A stretch of 64,000 bases of DNA from Scrofimicrobium sp. R131 (lineage in GTDB: Bacteria > Actinomycetota > Actinomycetes > Actinomycetales > Actinomycetaceae). Below, in pieces: positions 17,853 to 26,957 of the stretch. The stretch is taken from assembly GCF_040256745.1 (NCBI RefSeq), contig NZ_CP138335.1:62001-126000 (forward strand), written 5' to 3'. Numbering within the stretch: position 1 is the stretch's first letter; each line of letters starts with the position of its first letter. The notes beneath the pieces were generated by a model. It was given only the letters and a program-made list of their open reading frames with translations. It made no database searches and was not told where the DNA came from. Made by a program: the position numbers and the translations under genes.

Positions 17853-18746
17853 GTGATCCAGACGGAGAAAACTTCCGCTCCGCTTGCCAATGAGTTGGCG
17901 CGAAATGCCGCCCAGTTGCGGGCACTAGATCGGGCTGAGTTTGAGCGCCCAAGCCGGCCGGTCGTTATTACGGTCAGTAACCAAAAAGGCGGCGTTGGGA
18001 AGACCACGACGACTGTGAACCTGGCCGCCGGGTTGGCGCTGGGAGGCCTACGCGTGGTCGTGATCGACATTGACCCGCAGGGAAATGCTTCGACCGCGCT
18101 GGGGATTGAACACGGAGTTGGGACGCCGTCCACCTATGACGTGATGGTCGAGGGCCTCCCGCTGGCAGAGACACTGCAGGAATGCCCGGACAGCCCAGGG
18201 CTGTTCGTCTGTCCCGCGACAATTGACTTGGCTGGGGCCGAGGTGGAATTGGTCGACTCGGTCAGGCGCGAGTACCTGCTGTCGAGCGCCGTGGCGGATT
18301 ACCTTGCGCAGCAGCCCGACGTGGATATCATTTTGATCGACTGTCCGCCCTCACTAGGACTGCTGACACTCAATGCGTTTGTGGCGGCTGAGCAGGTGTT
18401 GATTCCGATCCAGGCCGAGTACTACGCCCTGGAGGGACTGTCTTTGCTCTGGTCGACCATCGGGCGGATTCAGGCCCATCTAAATCCGAAGCTCTCCATT
18501 CGGCACATTTTGCTGACGATGGTCGACGGTCGTACCAAGTTGAGTGCGGAGGTGTGTCAGGAAGTTCGTTCACACTTCCCGGAGCAGGTCTTTGAAGTGG
18601 AGATTCCTCGGACGGTCCGAATCTCCGAGGCGCCGAGCTACGGTCAAAGCGTGGTGGCGTATGACCCTAGGGGGACCGGAGCGGTCGCCTATCGGATGGC
18701 TGCGTTGGAGTTGAACAAGAGGCTGTTGCAGGAGCGAGGGAACTAG
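17853..18746 (+). CDS. parA: Chromosome-partitioning ATPase ParA/Soj
   Basis: 297 residues from the GTG at 17853, preceded by AAAGGTGG; a TTG at 17838 would add five residues but lies ahead of that site. The deviant Walker A motif QKGGVGKTTTTVNLAAGLA includes the signature lysine, with IDIDPQGNAST and LIDCPPSLGLLTLNA following. A 35-residue N-terminal extension precedes the core. ParA dimerises on DNA with ATP and moves ParB-parS complexes. A CTGTCCACA DnaA-box-like site lies at 17781-17789 on the minus strand. parB starts 1 nt after the stop. Confidence 0.98.
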   Translation: MIQTEKTSAPLANELARNAAQLRALDRAEFERPSRPVVITVSNQKGGVGKTTTTVNLAAGLALGGLRVVVIDIDPQGNASTALGIEHGVGTPSTYDVMVEGLPLAETLQECPDSPGLFVCPATIDLAGAEVELVDSVRREYLLSSAVADYLAQQPDVDIILIDCPPSLGLLTLNAFVAAEQVLIPIQAEYYALEGLSLLWSTIGRIQAHLNPKLSIRHILLTMVDGRTKLSAEVCQEVRSHFPEQVFEVEIPRTVRISEAPSYGQSVVAYDPRGTGAVAYRMAALELNKRLLQERGN

Positions 18747-18747
18747 T

Positions 18748-20037
18748 ATGGCCGGAAAAGCTTCAGGTAGTTCACGGAGAGGTGGACTTGGGCGCGGACT
18801 GGGAGCGTTGATTCCCACCGGGCAAGAAGAAGAGGTCACAAAGCGCGAGCGGCCTCTGGACGTGCTGTTTCCGGATCTGCAAGGCAAGAACCGGTCGGGA
18901 GATGAAGTGGTGGCTCGGGGTGGATCTGCCCGAGACTTGCTGAACCCGCCCAAGAGGGCCACCAAGGGCTCGAATGTTTCACGTGAAACAATCGAGCCCA
19001 AAGAGAAGAAGGTAAATGTTTCACGTGAAACATCTGCCTCGACTAAGGCGGCTTCGGCGACTCCGGCTCCCGGCAAGTCTGCCCCGGCCAAGTCTGTTTC
19101 GGCCAAGTCTGCCCCAGCCAAATCTACGAAGTCCAAGAATGTTTCACGTGAAACATCCGGCGATACCGAACTGGTAGACGTGCCTGGTGCTTCGTTCGGA
19201 CACATTCCGCTCGAGGCAATCGTGCCCAACCGGAAGCAGCCCCGCCAGATCTTCGAACAGAGCGACTTGGACGAACTGGCGGAGTCGATTGAACGAGTCG
19301 GCCTGTTGCAGCCGATCGTGGTTCGTCCCCTCGCCCTTGATCAACTTGATCAGGCCACACTGGCCGAGCTGAGAGAGAACCACCCGGAAGCTCGCTATGA
19401 GTTGATCATGGGAGAGCGGCGGCTGCGCGCGTCCGAGCTGGCTGGCCTGACGGAGATTCCGGCTATTGTCCGGAACACCGAAGAGTCGTCCATGCTTCGG
19501 GATGCATTGCTGGAAAACCTCCACCGAGCCAACCTGAACCCGTTGGAAGAAGCCGCCGCATACGCACAGTTGATGGCCGACTTTGCCTGCACTCAAGACG
19601 AGTTGGCCACCAAGATTGCTCGGTCGCGCCCACAGATTGCCAACACCCTGCGCCTGCTCAAGCTTCCAGCTTCCATCCAGCAGTGGGTAGCTGCCGGGGT
19701 GATCAGCTCGGGGCATGCCCGCGCGCTTCTGGGCTTGGCGACCGAGGCCGAGATGGAAGCGATCGGTGAGCGGATCGTCCAGGAGGGACTCTCGGTTCGA
19801 GCGACGGAAGACCTGGTCCGCCGAAAGCGGGAACTAGGGGAGGAAAGATCTCCCCAGCGCTCGAAGCAGCGTACCCAATCCGCCCTGGCCCTCTCGGTGG
19901 CCGAACGGGTCTCGAACCTGCTTGATACCCAGGTCACCGTCTCGGAGGGAAAGAAGAAGGGCCGGATCATCATCGACTTCGCTGATGCCGACGACCTGCA
20001 GCGCATCGTCGATCTGCTCGGGTCACGCTCAGAATAG
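18748..20037 (+). CDS. parB: Chromosome-partitioning protein ParB
   Basis: 429 residues, about 100 more than typical. Residues 1-145 form a charged, Ala/Lys/Ser-rich segment holding the repeated words NVSRET (three times), KSAPAKS and AKS. The ParB/Spo0J core follows: IPLEAIVPNRKQPRQIFEQS, the CTP-binding GERRLRAS, LENLHRANLNPLEEA, the helix-turn-helix with ATKIARSRPQIANTLRLLKLP, and SGHARALLGL. The C-terminal dimerisation segment ends KKGRIIIDFADADDLQRI. ParB loads on parS and spreads as a CTP-gated clamp. The three parS sites in this gene lie in the N-terminal segment. Confidence 0.98.
   Translation: MAGKASGSSRRGGLGRGLGALIPTGQEEEVTKRERPLDVLFPDLQGKNRSGDEVVARGGSARDLLNPPKRATKGSNVSRETIEPKEKKVNVSRETSASTKAASATPAPGKSAPAKSVSAKSAPAKSTKSKNVSRETSGDTELVDVPGASFGHIPLEAIVPNRKQPRQIFEQSDLDELAESIERVGLLQPIVVRPLALDQLDQATLAELRENHPEARYELIMGERRLRASELAGLTEIPAIVRNTEESSMLRDALLENLHRANLNPLEEAAAYAQLMADFACTQDELATKIARSRPQIANTLRLLKLPASIQQWVAAGVISSGHARALLGLATEAEMEAIGERIVQEGLSVRATEDLVRRKRELGEERSPQRSKQRTQSALALSVAERVSNLLDTQVTVSEGKKKGRIIIDFADADDLQRIVDLLGSRSE
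18975..18990. promoter_or_regulatory. parS site 1
   Basis: Perfect 16-bp palindrome TGTTTCACGTGAAACA, a canonical parS centromere element (B. subtilis-type consensus TGTTNCACGTGAAACA). It lies inside parB and is read in frame as part of NVSRET. Confidence 0.96.
19017..19032. promoter_or_regulatory. parS site 2
   Basis: Identical palindrome TGTTTCACGTGAAACA, 42 bp (start to start) from site 1, hence in the same reading frame and again coding NVSRET. Confidence 0.96.
19140..19155. promoter_or_regulatory. parS site 3
   Basis: Third identical TGTTTCACGTGAAACA, 123 bp after site 2, again in frame as NVSRET. It sits just before the conserved ParB core begins. Confidence 0.96.
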
Positions 20038-20181
20038 GTCGGTTTTTCCCTTTGGTCTGATCCGGTGGGCAAGATAACTAGTTAGCTGTCCGGGTCCGCC
20101 ACTGCCCGCAACCTGCGGGGGCCAAGGCAGAAAGCTGCAGTTGACCCCGCCAGTCTTCCTGGAGGCAGTTTTCGACGGAAA

Positions 20182-20214
20182 AAGGTCCGGGACCCAAAAT
20201 GGATCCCGGACCTT
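20182..20214. terminator. Bidirectional terminator between parB and trxB
   Basis: The arms AAGGTCCGGGA (20182-20192) and TCCCGGACCTT (20204-20214) form an 11-bp perfect stem. On the minus strand it is followed by TTTTTCCG, so it most clearly ends the trxB transcript; it can also stop readthrough from parB. Confidence 0.85.
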
Positions 20215-20228
20215 CCGCCTAGCTAAAA

Positions 20229-21167
20229 CTAGTCCTGGTCTTCCCCCTGCAGCTCCAGCCAAAGCTGGGCATCAAGGGCGGCCCGACAGCCAGTGCCGGC
20301 GGCGGTGATGGCCTGCCGGTAAATGTGGTCGACCACGTCACCGCAGGCGAAAACGCCGGGCTGGTTGGTGACGGTGGTTGGTTCCTCGACCTTGATATAG
20401 CCCGCCTGATTGAGCTCCACCTGGCCCTTGACCAGGTCGGTCCGCGGATCGTGGCCGATAGCGACAAAAACGCCGTCCACCGCCAGCTCGGAAGTTTCGC
20501 CAGTGACGGTATCGCGCAGCCGGACTCCTTCGAGAGACGCCGTTCCGAACATTTCCGTCACTTCCGAGTTCCAGACAAAGCTGATCTTCGGATGTTCCAG
20601 GGCGCGCTGCTGCATGATGGCGGAAGCGCGCAGCTCGTCGCGCCGGTGGATCACTACCACCTCGGAGGCAAAGCGCGTCAGGAAAATCGCCTCTTCCATG
20701 GCGGAGTCTCCACCGCCAACTACGGCCAGCCGCTTGTCGCGGAAGAAGAACCCGTCGCAGGTGGCGCAGTAGGAAACGCCGCGTCCCGAGTAGGCGTCCT
20801 CTCCGGGCACGCCCAGATGACGATATTGAGAACCGGTGGCCAGGATGACGGTTTTGGCCTCCAGGACCCGGTCATCCAGGTGCACCCGTTTGACCGGTCC
20901 TTCCAGTTCCAGCTTGTTCGCATCCTCGAAAATGATCTCGGTGCCAAACTTCTCGGCCTGGGCCCGGAAGTTCTCCATTAGGTCGGGCCCTTGAATCCCG
21001 TCCGGGAACCCGGGGAAATTCTCCACCTCGGTGGTGGTCATCAGGGCACCACCCGCATCGATGGCTCCGGCCACCACAATTGGCTTCTGGCCGGCGCGGG
21101 CCGCGTAGATGGCGGCTGTGTATCCCGCGGGCCCGGAGCCGACGACTACAACGTTCGCTACAGACAT
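20229..21167 (-). CDS. trxB: Thioredoxin-disulfide reductase
   Basis: 312 residues, full length. FAD-binding [17 protein letters not shown], the redox pair CATC in [13 protein letters not shown], the NADPH motif [12 protein letters not shown] and the C-terminal FAD motif [11 protein letters not shown] are all present. It reduces thioredoxin with NADPH. It is the last gene of a minus-strand series NUDIX-DUF6049-murJ-trxB (31 nt after murJ), the usual actinobacterial order. No trxA follows; parB lies on the other side. Confidence 0.98.
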   Translation of the reverse strand: MSVANVVVVGSGPAGYTAAIYAARAGQKPIVVAGAIDAGGALMTTTEVENFPGFPDGIQGPDLMENFRAQAEKFGTEIIFEDANKLELEGPVKRVHLDDRVLEAKTVILATGSQYRHLGVPGEDAYSGRGVSYCATCDGFFFRDKRLAVVGGGDSAMEEAIFLTRFASEVVVIHRRDELRASAIMQQRALEHPKISFVWNSEVTEMFGTASLEGVRLRDTVTGETSELAVDGVFVAIGHDPRTDLVKGQVELNQAGYIKVEEPTTVTNQPGVFACGDVVDHIYRQAITAAGTGCRAALDAQLWLELQGEDQD

Positions 21168-21198
21168 TTGTCTATCGCTTCCTCTTCATGTTCTGTGT

Positions 21199-24100
21199 CT
21201 ACTTGATCGAAAGTCCCGAGATTTGGGCCCGGTTCAGGCCTTCATTGTCGGTTGGCAGGGAGATGAAGTTGATGCCAATCCGCGACATCTTGGTTGGCTG
21301 CGCCAGCTTGATCGTGGTGGTCCCATCGATCGCTGAGGTTGCCAGCACCTGGCCCACGCGTGGATCGTCGCCCTCGGGCAGTCGGATCGCCACCTCACCG
21401 CCAGAACCCTGCACGTCCAGCGTGATTTCGGAAACGACGGCCTCGCTCTGCAGATTGACCAGCAGTGAGATCATCGAGTCCTCACCGAACTGGTTCAGGT
21501 CGTAGTACCGGGTGTACCAGAGGGTCTCCGGGTCTCCGTCGGTCAGTGCCCCCACCAACTCGGGGTGATCGCCTCCGTCGTCCTGCCAGGAGGAAACCCA
21601 AATCGAGTTGATTACCGGGGGCGCGGTGGCGGGATCCGCCGGGGCCGCCCCGTCGGCTGCCGGAACCTCGCCGCTTTGCTGGCCGCTCTGTTCGCCAGAC
21701 ATCTGCTGGTCACCCGAGGTGGGCAGCTCAATTGGTTGGCGCAGCTGGTTCACCGCGAAAACTGCGCCGCCGATCACCAGCAGGGCGGCGATAGCCATGG
21801 CCGGACCGGTTGGGTTGAAGCGCGGGCCGTGTCCGCTCGGACGCTTAACCCCGGATCCTCCCACCCCGGGAAGCTTCGGGATCATACTGCCCCGCGACGG
21901 CTCGGCGGGTACTTCTCCGGCTGGGCTCGCCTGGGCCACCGGGGTGGCACCCACCTGCCCAAACCGTACCTTCGGTGCGTCCGAGGCGGCGGGAGCGGTT
22001 GGATGCTCGAGCTCGTTGTCGCCCATCAGCAGGGCGTCAAGACTCTCACGCCACTGGTCGCTCACGGATTCGCCTTCCCCGACCGGGGTGGTAATCGCCT
22101 CGCCCGGAGGCAACGACTCGGGTGCTCCCGAGTCGGGCTCGGTCCCGTCAGATCCGGGGGACTTGGTTTCTTCATCGTTCAAGGATATACCCTCCGGGGT
22201 ATCGTTGGACTGTGGTCTTTGGCTCTGACTCATGATCATCGGGATCTGACCGGTGGACAGTTCCTGGAAGCCGCCCAGTGAACGCGTCACCGAACGGGAA
22301 GCGAAATCGCCGTCGACGATTTCATCCCAGCTTGGGGCTACCAGGGGTGACCCTTCGTTGTCGTCTCCACCGGGCCCGGCCACCCCGGCCAATCCGGCCG
22401 CACCGGCTGCGCCGGCAGTCCCGAGGGGCATCCGTCCGAGCAGGGGCAGTTGGCTGGTGAGAGGCTCCTCCGCCTCGTCCCCAGGGGCTTTAGCCTCTGC
22501 CGCTTCCGGACTGGGGGCCGACTTGGAGTTGGGGGTTGCCTCGGGCTTGGAACGAAGGAATGCCGGCTGGAACTTCTTTGGCAGTCGGTCGCCCAGGTAG
22601 GAACCCAGCATTCGGGTCCCGCTCTTGTCGATCGCGGTTAGCACCAGCAGGTAGATGCCGGTCACCACGACTCCGACCAGCAGCACCTTCCAGAAGGCGT
22701 CCGCGAACCGTCCCGTGCTAGAGGAACTGAGCGAGGCCGGACCGATCAGGTGCAGCAACCCCCACCCGCCGACAGCAGAGATGGCGAACGCCACCAGGTA
22801 GCGGACGTAGTAGGCGATCAGGCGGCCGGCGTTGAGGGTGCGCACCAGGTGGGCGGTCCAGAAGATGGCGATGAACCCCTGGAGGATCCGGCAAACTGTC
22901 TCGCCGATCGAAGCGCCGACCATCCACCACTCCGGACCGGTCAGGAAGTAGAACGACCAGCCGACAATCAACTGGAGGACGGTGGGAACAATCCCCATCA
23001 GGAACACGGGTTTGGCGTTCTCAAACGCGAAAAACACGCGCTGAGAGATCATCACGATCCCGGTTGAGGGCACGCCCATGATCAGGGCCACCACCACCGA
23101 GGCATACATTGAGGCGGCGTTGGCGTCGAACTTGGGCATCACCAGCTGCATCAGTGGCACCGCGGCCACCAGCATCACCGCAACCGACAGCATCGACAGC
23201 ATCACGATCAGTCGCACACCCATGGTGTAGTTGCGCGCCACCGCCTGGTAGTCTCCGTCGGCCGCGTTGTTTGCCAGCCGGGTGAAGATGGCCGTCGACA
23301 GGGTCAGCGCAATCAGTGACTGCGGCACCATGTAGATCATGAAGGCGGTGTTGTAGGCCGAGAGGCCGGCCACCACAATGTCGGCCTCTTCCGCAGCCCG
23401 AACCGCGTGCGAAGCCAGGTTCGTGGTTGAGAGGACGCCCAGTTGGCTGACCATCAGGGTGGCGAAGGTCCAGCCCGCCACTTTCGAGGCGGAGCCAAAG
23501 TTGGTTTGGCGGAAGCGGAAGTCTGGGCGGAGCTTCACCCCGGAGTGGCGGAGCGGGATGATCAGGACCAGAGCTTGGAACACCACCCCGAGGGTTGCGC
23601 TGCCCGCGAGCACCACCATCTGCTGGCTGGTGAACTCGGACGCGGGGAAGACGTCCCCGGACGGTCCCCACAGGTAGAGGAAAATGCCCAACCCGGTAAT
23701 GGCCACCACGTTGTTGACCACCGGTGCCCACATGTACGGGCCGAAAATGCCGCGGGCGTTCAGCACCTCGCCGAGCAGGTTATACAGCCCGTAGAAGAAG
23801 ATCTGCGGCAGGCACCAGACCGCGAAGGCAATCGCCAGGTTCCGCACGTCCGGGGGGAACCCGCTCGAGGTGATCGACAGCAGCAGGGGCGCGCCAATCA
23901 TGGTCAGGACGGTGATTCCGAACAGGATGGTGCCGGCGGCAGTGATCAGCCGGTTGACGTAGACGTTGCCGTCCTTGCGTTTCAGTGCGCGGACAATCTG
24001 CGGGATCAAGATGGCGTCGAAGACCCCGGCAGCCAGCAGGTTGTAGACGGAGTTCGGCAGCATGTTGGCTGCCCCGAACGCGTCCGATGCTCCCAGGCTG

Positions 24101-24258
24101 ACGCCGATGGCGGCAATCAGCATCGCGTTTCGAAGGAACCCGAGCACCCTGGAAACCATCGTGCCGGAGGCCATCAGCACCGATGATCGCAGCAGGGACT
24201 GCTGGCGGGGTGCTAATGGTTCTTCGCTCGCCTGTTCCGGAGGCACCGGTTCTGCCAT
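21199..24258 (-). CDS. murJ: Lipid II flippase MurJ/MviN with a long linker and extracellular C-terminal domain
   Basis: 1019 residues. Residues about 25-550 form the 14-helix MurJ fold (LRSSVLMASGTMVSRVLGFL at the start; a helix with AANMLPNSVYNLLAAGVFDA). Residues about 560-790 are Pro/Glu/Gly-rich low complexity. A further helix (MAIAALLVIGGAVFAVNQL, about 805-825) leads to a C-terminal domain of about 130 residues: INSIWVSSWQDDGGDHPELV, ALTDGDPETLWYTRYY, and a beta-rich end resembling the discoidin-like domain of mycobacterial MviN. MurJ flips lipid II for peptidoglycan synthesis. In M. tuberculosis MviN the linker holds a pseudokinase that binds FhaA when phosphorylated; no kinase motifs are visible here. 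Follows DUF6049 by 33 nt. Confidence 0.95.
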   Translation of the reverse strand: MAEPVPPEQASEEPLAPRQQSLLRSSVLMASGTMVSRVLGFLRNAMLIAAIGVSLGASDAFGAANMLPNSVYNLLAAGVFDAILIPQIVRALKRKDGNVYVNRLITAAGTILFGITVLTMIGAPLLLSITSSGFPPDVRNLAIAFAVWCLPQIFFYGLYNLLGEVLNARGIFGPYMWAPVVNNVVAITGLGIFLYLWGPSGDVFPASEFTSQQMVVLAGSATLGVVFQALVLIIPLRHSGVKLRPDFRFRQTNFGSASKVAGWTFATLMVSQLGVLSTTNLASHAVRAAEEADIVVAGLSAYNTAFMIYMVPQSLIALTLSTAIFTRLANNAADGDYQAVARNYTMGVRLIVMLSMLSVAVMLVAAVPLMQLVMPKFDANAASMYASVVVALIMGVPSTGIVMISQRVFFAFENAKPVFLMGIVPTVLQLIVGWSFYFLTGPEWWMVGASIGETVCRILQGFIAIFWTAHLVRTLNAGRLIAYYVRYLVAFAISAVGGWGLLHLIGPASLSSSSTGRFADAFWKVLLVGVVVTGIYLLVLTAIDKSGTRMLGSYLGDRLPKKFQPAFLRSKPEATPNSKSAPSPEAAEAKAPGDEAEEPLTSQLPLLGRMPLGTAGAAGAAGLAGVAGPGGDDNEGSPLVAPSWDEIVDGDFASRSVTRSLGGFQELSTGQIPMIMSQSQRPQSNDTPEGISLNDEETKSPGSDGTEPDSGAPESLPPGEAITTPVGEGESVSDQWRESLDALLMGDNELEHPTAPAASDAPKVRFGQVGATPVAQASPAGEVPAEPSRGSMIPKLPGVGGSGVKRPSGHGPRFNPTGPAMAIAALLVIGGAVFAVNQLRQPIELPTSGDQQMSGEQSGQQSGEVPAADGAAPADPATAPPVINSIWVSSWQDDGGDHPELVGALTDGDPETLWYTRYYDLNQFGEDSMISLLVNLQSEAVVSEITLDVQGSGGEVAIRLPEGDDPRVGQVLATSAIDGTTTIKLAQPTKMSRIGINFISLPTDNEGLNRAQISGLSIK

Positions 24259-24291
24259 TCATTCACTCCTGGTCATTCGGCCCGCGACTAA

Positions 24292-26349
24292 TCAGTTCGA
24301 GTCTATTACGGGCGCCGCGCTGCTCGGGGGAGGCGGAGCGGCTCTGCGGACCCGTCTGCGCCCGCGCCGAACGCTTCGAATGATGCCAAAGGTAAACAGC
24401 AACAGCGCCGCCCCGACCACCACGATGGTGCCAATGTCCTCCCACGTGGGCCGAACCCGAACCGTGACACTCTGGGAATCGTCGACGATTTGCCCGCTCA
24501 GATTCCGGGCCACCACCTGCACCGAGACGTCGCCGGAGCCGACCGCGCGAACCGGCACCTTCACCTCGACCTGGCCGCCCGCGGGGATGGTGGCGTGGGC
24601 CAGTTGGCCGGCCTGCAGGTGCGGACTGGAGGGAACCAACCCCACTTCCAGGGTCACCTCTTCCGGCCCCTGATTGGTGATCGAGACCGGGAAGTCCGCA
24701 TCGTGGTGGACCACGTTCACAGTGGACAGAGGCAGAACCTTGATCGACTGGCTCAGGCTAGTCAGGTCTTTGACCGCCTGGGTCACCAGCGCGGTGCGTT
24801 CGGACTCGGTCAGGGAGGCCGCGGTCGGCGCCAGGACCGTCTCCCGATAGGGTGCCAGGACCATGTTGCCATCCCGACCGGCCATGGCCACCGCCTCGGC
24901 CCGCTGATACTCCCGAGCCAGAGGCGCCAGCTGGGTCAGGTAGGCTTCCACCTCGTCCCCGTTTCGCGGCACCACCTGCCGACCAATTTCTGACGGGGTC
25001 GACTCCAACAACTCGGACAGGCCGGTCGGCTCCACCCACTGGTTGTTCAGCAGGGCGAGCACCCGGTTGGTCAGTTCCGGCTTGGCCCAGTCAAAGCCCG
25101 GCTGGAGTTCGGCGAACAGTGATCGCTGGTCGGACGGGTCCTGCAGCCCCACCATCATGCTGATGGTTCGCAGTTGCTGGCGGATCAGCAGCTCCTGGCC
25201 GGGACTTTCCACCGGTTCATTCAGCAGTTCCTCAACCGGCACCCACCGGTCGACCACGCGGATCGAATTCGGCGTCCCTTCCGTTGCAATCACGCCGTTT
25301 TCCATGCCAATTTGCAGGCGGCCGGTCGGCGTAATCAGGCCGTGCCACAGCTCGGGCACGCCCCAGGTGGCGGGAGCAATCACCGTGTTGCCGGTAAGTT
25401 TTTGCAGGGCTTCCAGCGTGAACCCGGTCGGGGAGGCCATTGCGATGTCGGTCAGCAGCCGGTCGGTGGGCACCGGGGCAATGGGCGGATCAGCGGATTG
25501 CGGCTGGTCCTGCGGGTCTGAGTCCGGATCGTCCGGACCTTCCGTGCGAGACTCAAGCGCCAAGTTCATCAACGGGGTCAGGTCTGCGGCGGCCAGGGCG
25601 GAAATGTCCGCGTTCGCCTCGGGCAGCACCACCAGGTCCGCCCCGCTCTGCACCAGGGTTTGGCGATGCTGGTCAATCAGTTCTGCGTTGCGCCCCTCGG
25701 TGCCGTAGGCGACCTGCGGGCTGACGGCCAGGCTGAAGCCACCCAGCTGGGTGAACTGGTCGACAAACTGTTCGACCGAGTCGACCTGGGTGGGACTGAG
25801 TGAGTCGTGGGCTAGCAGACTGACCCGGGTGCGGGACAGCTCTTCCAGCGGGGCGTAGATGAGGAGGCTGCGCGCTTCCCAGAGTTGATCACCGTTGGAG
25901 AAGCGAACGGTCAGGCCCCGAGCCCCGGTAGTTTGTGCGTCTGGGATCGGCATCTCGTCGGCAGGCACGGTCCAGTCCAGCGTTGCCTCGTCCCGAACGG
26001 TGATCTGGTCGGCGCCGATCCGCCAGCCGGGGAAGCCCTCCCCCTGGAGGAAATAGCTCATCTGCTCGGCCGAGTTGAACTGGGTGGGTTGCAGGAATGC
26101 TTCGGCGAACCAATGGGTGCCGGGTCGGAGGGCGCCCACATCCAATGTCAGGCGCAGGTCGTCGCCGGGCTCATACAGCTCCGGGCTGAGGCCCGCGATG
26201 GAGAACTCGTCGCCGCGGTTAGTGCCCGGTGTCGTCTCGTCCGCGTGCGCGCTTGGGGCCAGCCAGGACCACCCCGCCCCACCGAGTAGCAGAAGAAAGC
26301 ACCAGATCAGCGCGGTGGCGTGTGCGCGCCACTGGGAGTTGCGAGTCAC
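24292..26349 (-). CDS. DUF6049 family secreted/membrane-anchored protein
   Basis: 685 residues from the GTG at 26349, whose GTGA overlaps the stop of the NUDIX gene by 4 nt; a longer reading would run deep into that gene. An N-terminal signal peptide (about 10-33, ATALIWCFLLLLGGAGWSWL, then AHA) is followed by a large exported region and a C-terminal membrane helix (IGTIVVVGAALLLFTFGIIR) with a basic cytoplasmic tail. The beta-rich C-terminal ectodomain segment (VNVVHHDADFPVSITNQGPE) looks like an immunoglobulin-like fold. DUF6049 proteins are conserved beside murJ in actinobacteria, pointing to an envelope role; the mechanism is unknown. Confidence 0.9.
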   Translation of the reverse strand: MTRNSQWRAHATALIWCFLLLLGGAGWSWLAPSAHADETTPGTNRGDEFSIAGLSPELYEPGDDLRLTLDVGALRPGTHWFAEAFLQPTQFNSAEQMSYFLQGEGFPGWRIGADQITVRDEATLDWTVPADEMPIPDAQTTGARGLTVRFSNGDQLWEARSLLIYAPLEELSRTRVSLLAHDSLSPTQVDSVEQFVDQFTQLGGFSLAVSPQVAYGTEGRNAELIDQHRQTLVQSGADLVVLPEANADISALAAADLTPLMNLALESRTEGPDDPDSDPQDQPQSADPPIAPVPTDRLLTDIAMASPTGFTLEALQKLTGNTVIAPATWGVPELWHGLITPTGRLQIGMENGVIATEGTPNSIRVVDRWVPVEELLNEPVESPGQELLIRQQLRTISMMVGLQDPSDQRSLFAELQPGFDWAKPELTNRVLALLNNQWVEPTGLSELLESTPSEIGRQVVPRNGDEVEAYLTQLAPLAREYQRAEAVAMAGRDGNMVLAPYRETVLAPTAASLTESERTALVTQAVKDLTSLSQSIKVLPLSTVNVVHHDADFPVSITNQGPEEVTLEVGLVPSSPHLQAGQLAHATIPAGGQVEVKVPVRAVGSGDVSVQVVARNLSGQIVDDSQSVTVRVRPTWEDIGTIVVVGAALLLFTFGIIRSVRRGRRRVRRAAPPPPSSAAPVIDSN

Positions 26350-26888
26350 CGTTGAGACCCTTGATACAGCAGTTCCAAGGCCACCTGCACCACGCGGCGC
26401 TCGTTGGGGTAGGCCAGTTTGGTCAGGGCGGCGCGCAGAGGAACCCATGCTGCTTCCTCCGCTTCTTGATCCGGGTCGTTGTCGACGGTGATCTCCCCAC
26501 CCACGTACTCGAACAGGTAGTGATGCACGGTCTTGTGGACCCGAGAACGCGGACTGGAGAACCAGTAGTCAATAGTACAGAGGCGCTGGATCGGCTCGCC
26601 TCGTACGCCGGCCTCCTCTTCAATTTCGCGCCGGGCCGCCTCGACCGCGGTCTCCCCGTTTTCCAAATGTCCTTTCGGGAGGCACCACTCCAGTTTGCCG
26701 TTCCGTCCGCGCCGCGCAATCACCGCGACAAAGGGGATTCCCCGATCCACCCGGACACACAGGCCGCCCGCCGAAGTCTCCTCGGAAATGGGGAGGCGGA
26801 ACCGATTCCACGAACGCGTGGCTGACCGCTGGCGAGGCGGGTGCGGGATTCCCGGCACGGGCAGGCGATCGTGGGTGGTCATGTTCAC
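26346..26888 (-). CDS. NUDIX hydrolase
   Basis: 180 residues. A complete Nudix box is present: GHLENGETAVEAARREIEEE followed by AG (GX5EX7REUXEEXGU), preceded by WCLPKGH. It hydrolyses a nucleoside-diphosphate derivative of unknown identity. Position is the conserved one: first gene of the NUDIX-DUF6049-murJ-trxB unit, divergent from the CCA-adding enzyme gene with a 69-bp gap. Confidence 0.95.
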   Translation of the reverse strand: MNMTTHDRLPVPGIPHPPRQRSATRSWNRFRLPISEETSAGGLCVRVDRGIPFVAVIARRGRNGKLEWCLPKGHLENGETAVEAARREIEEEAGVRGEPIQRLCTIDYWFSSPRSRVHKTVHHYLFEYVGGEITVDNDPDQEAEEAAWVPLRAALTKLAYPNERRVVQVALELLYQGSQR

Positions 26889-26957
26889 AGCTTAGGCGGA
26901 AAGGGTAATATTCTCTGCCATTGACCGTTCGCTCGTGGCAATCTAGAGGGTGGATAC

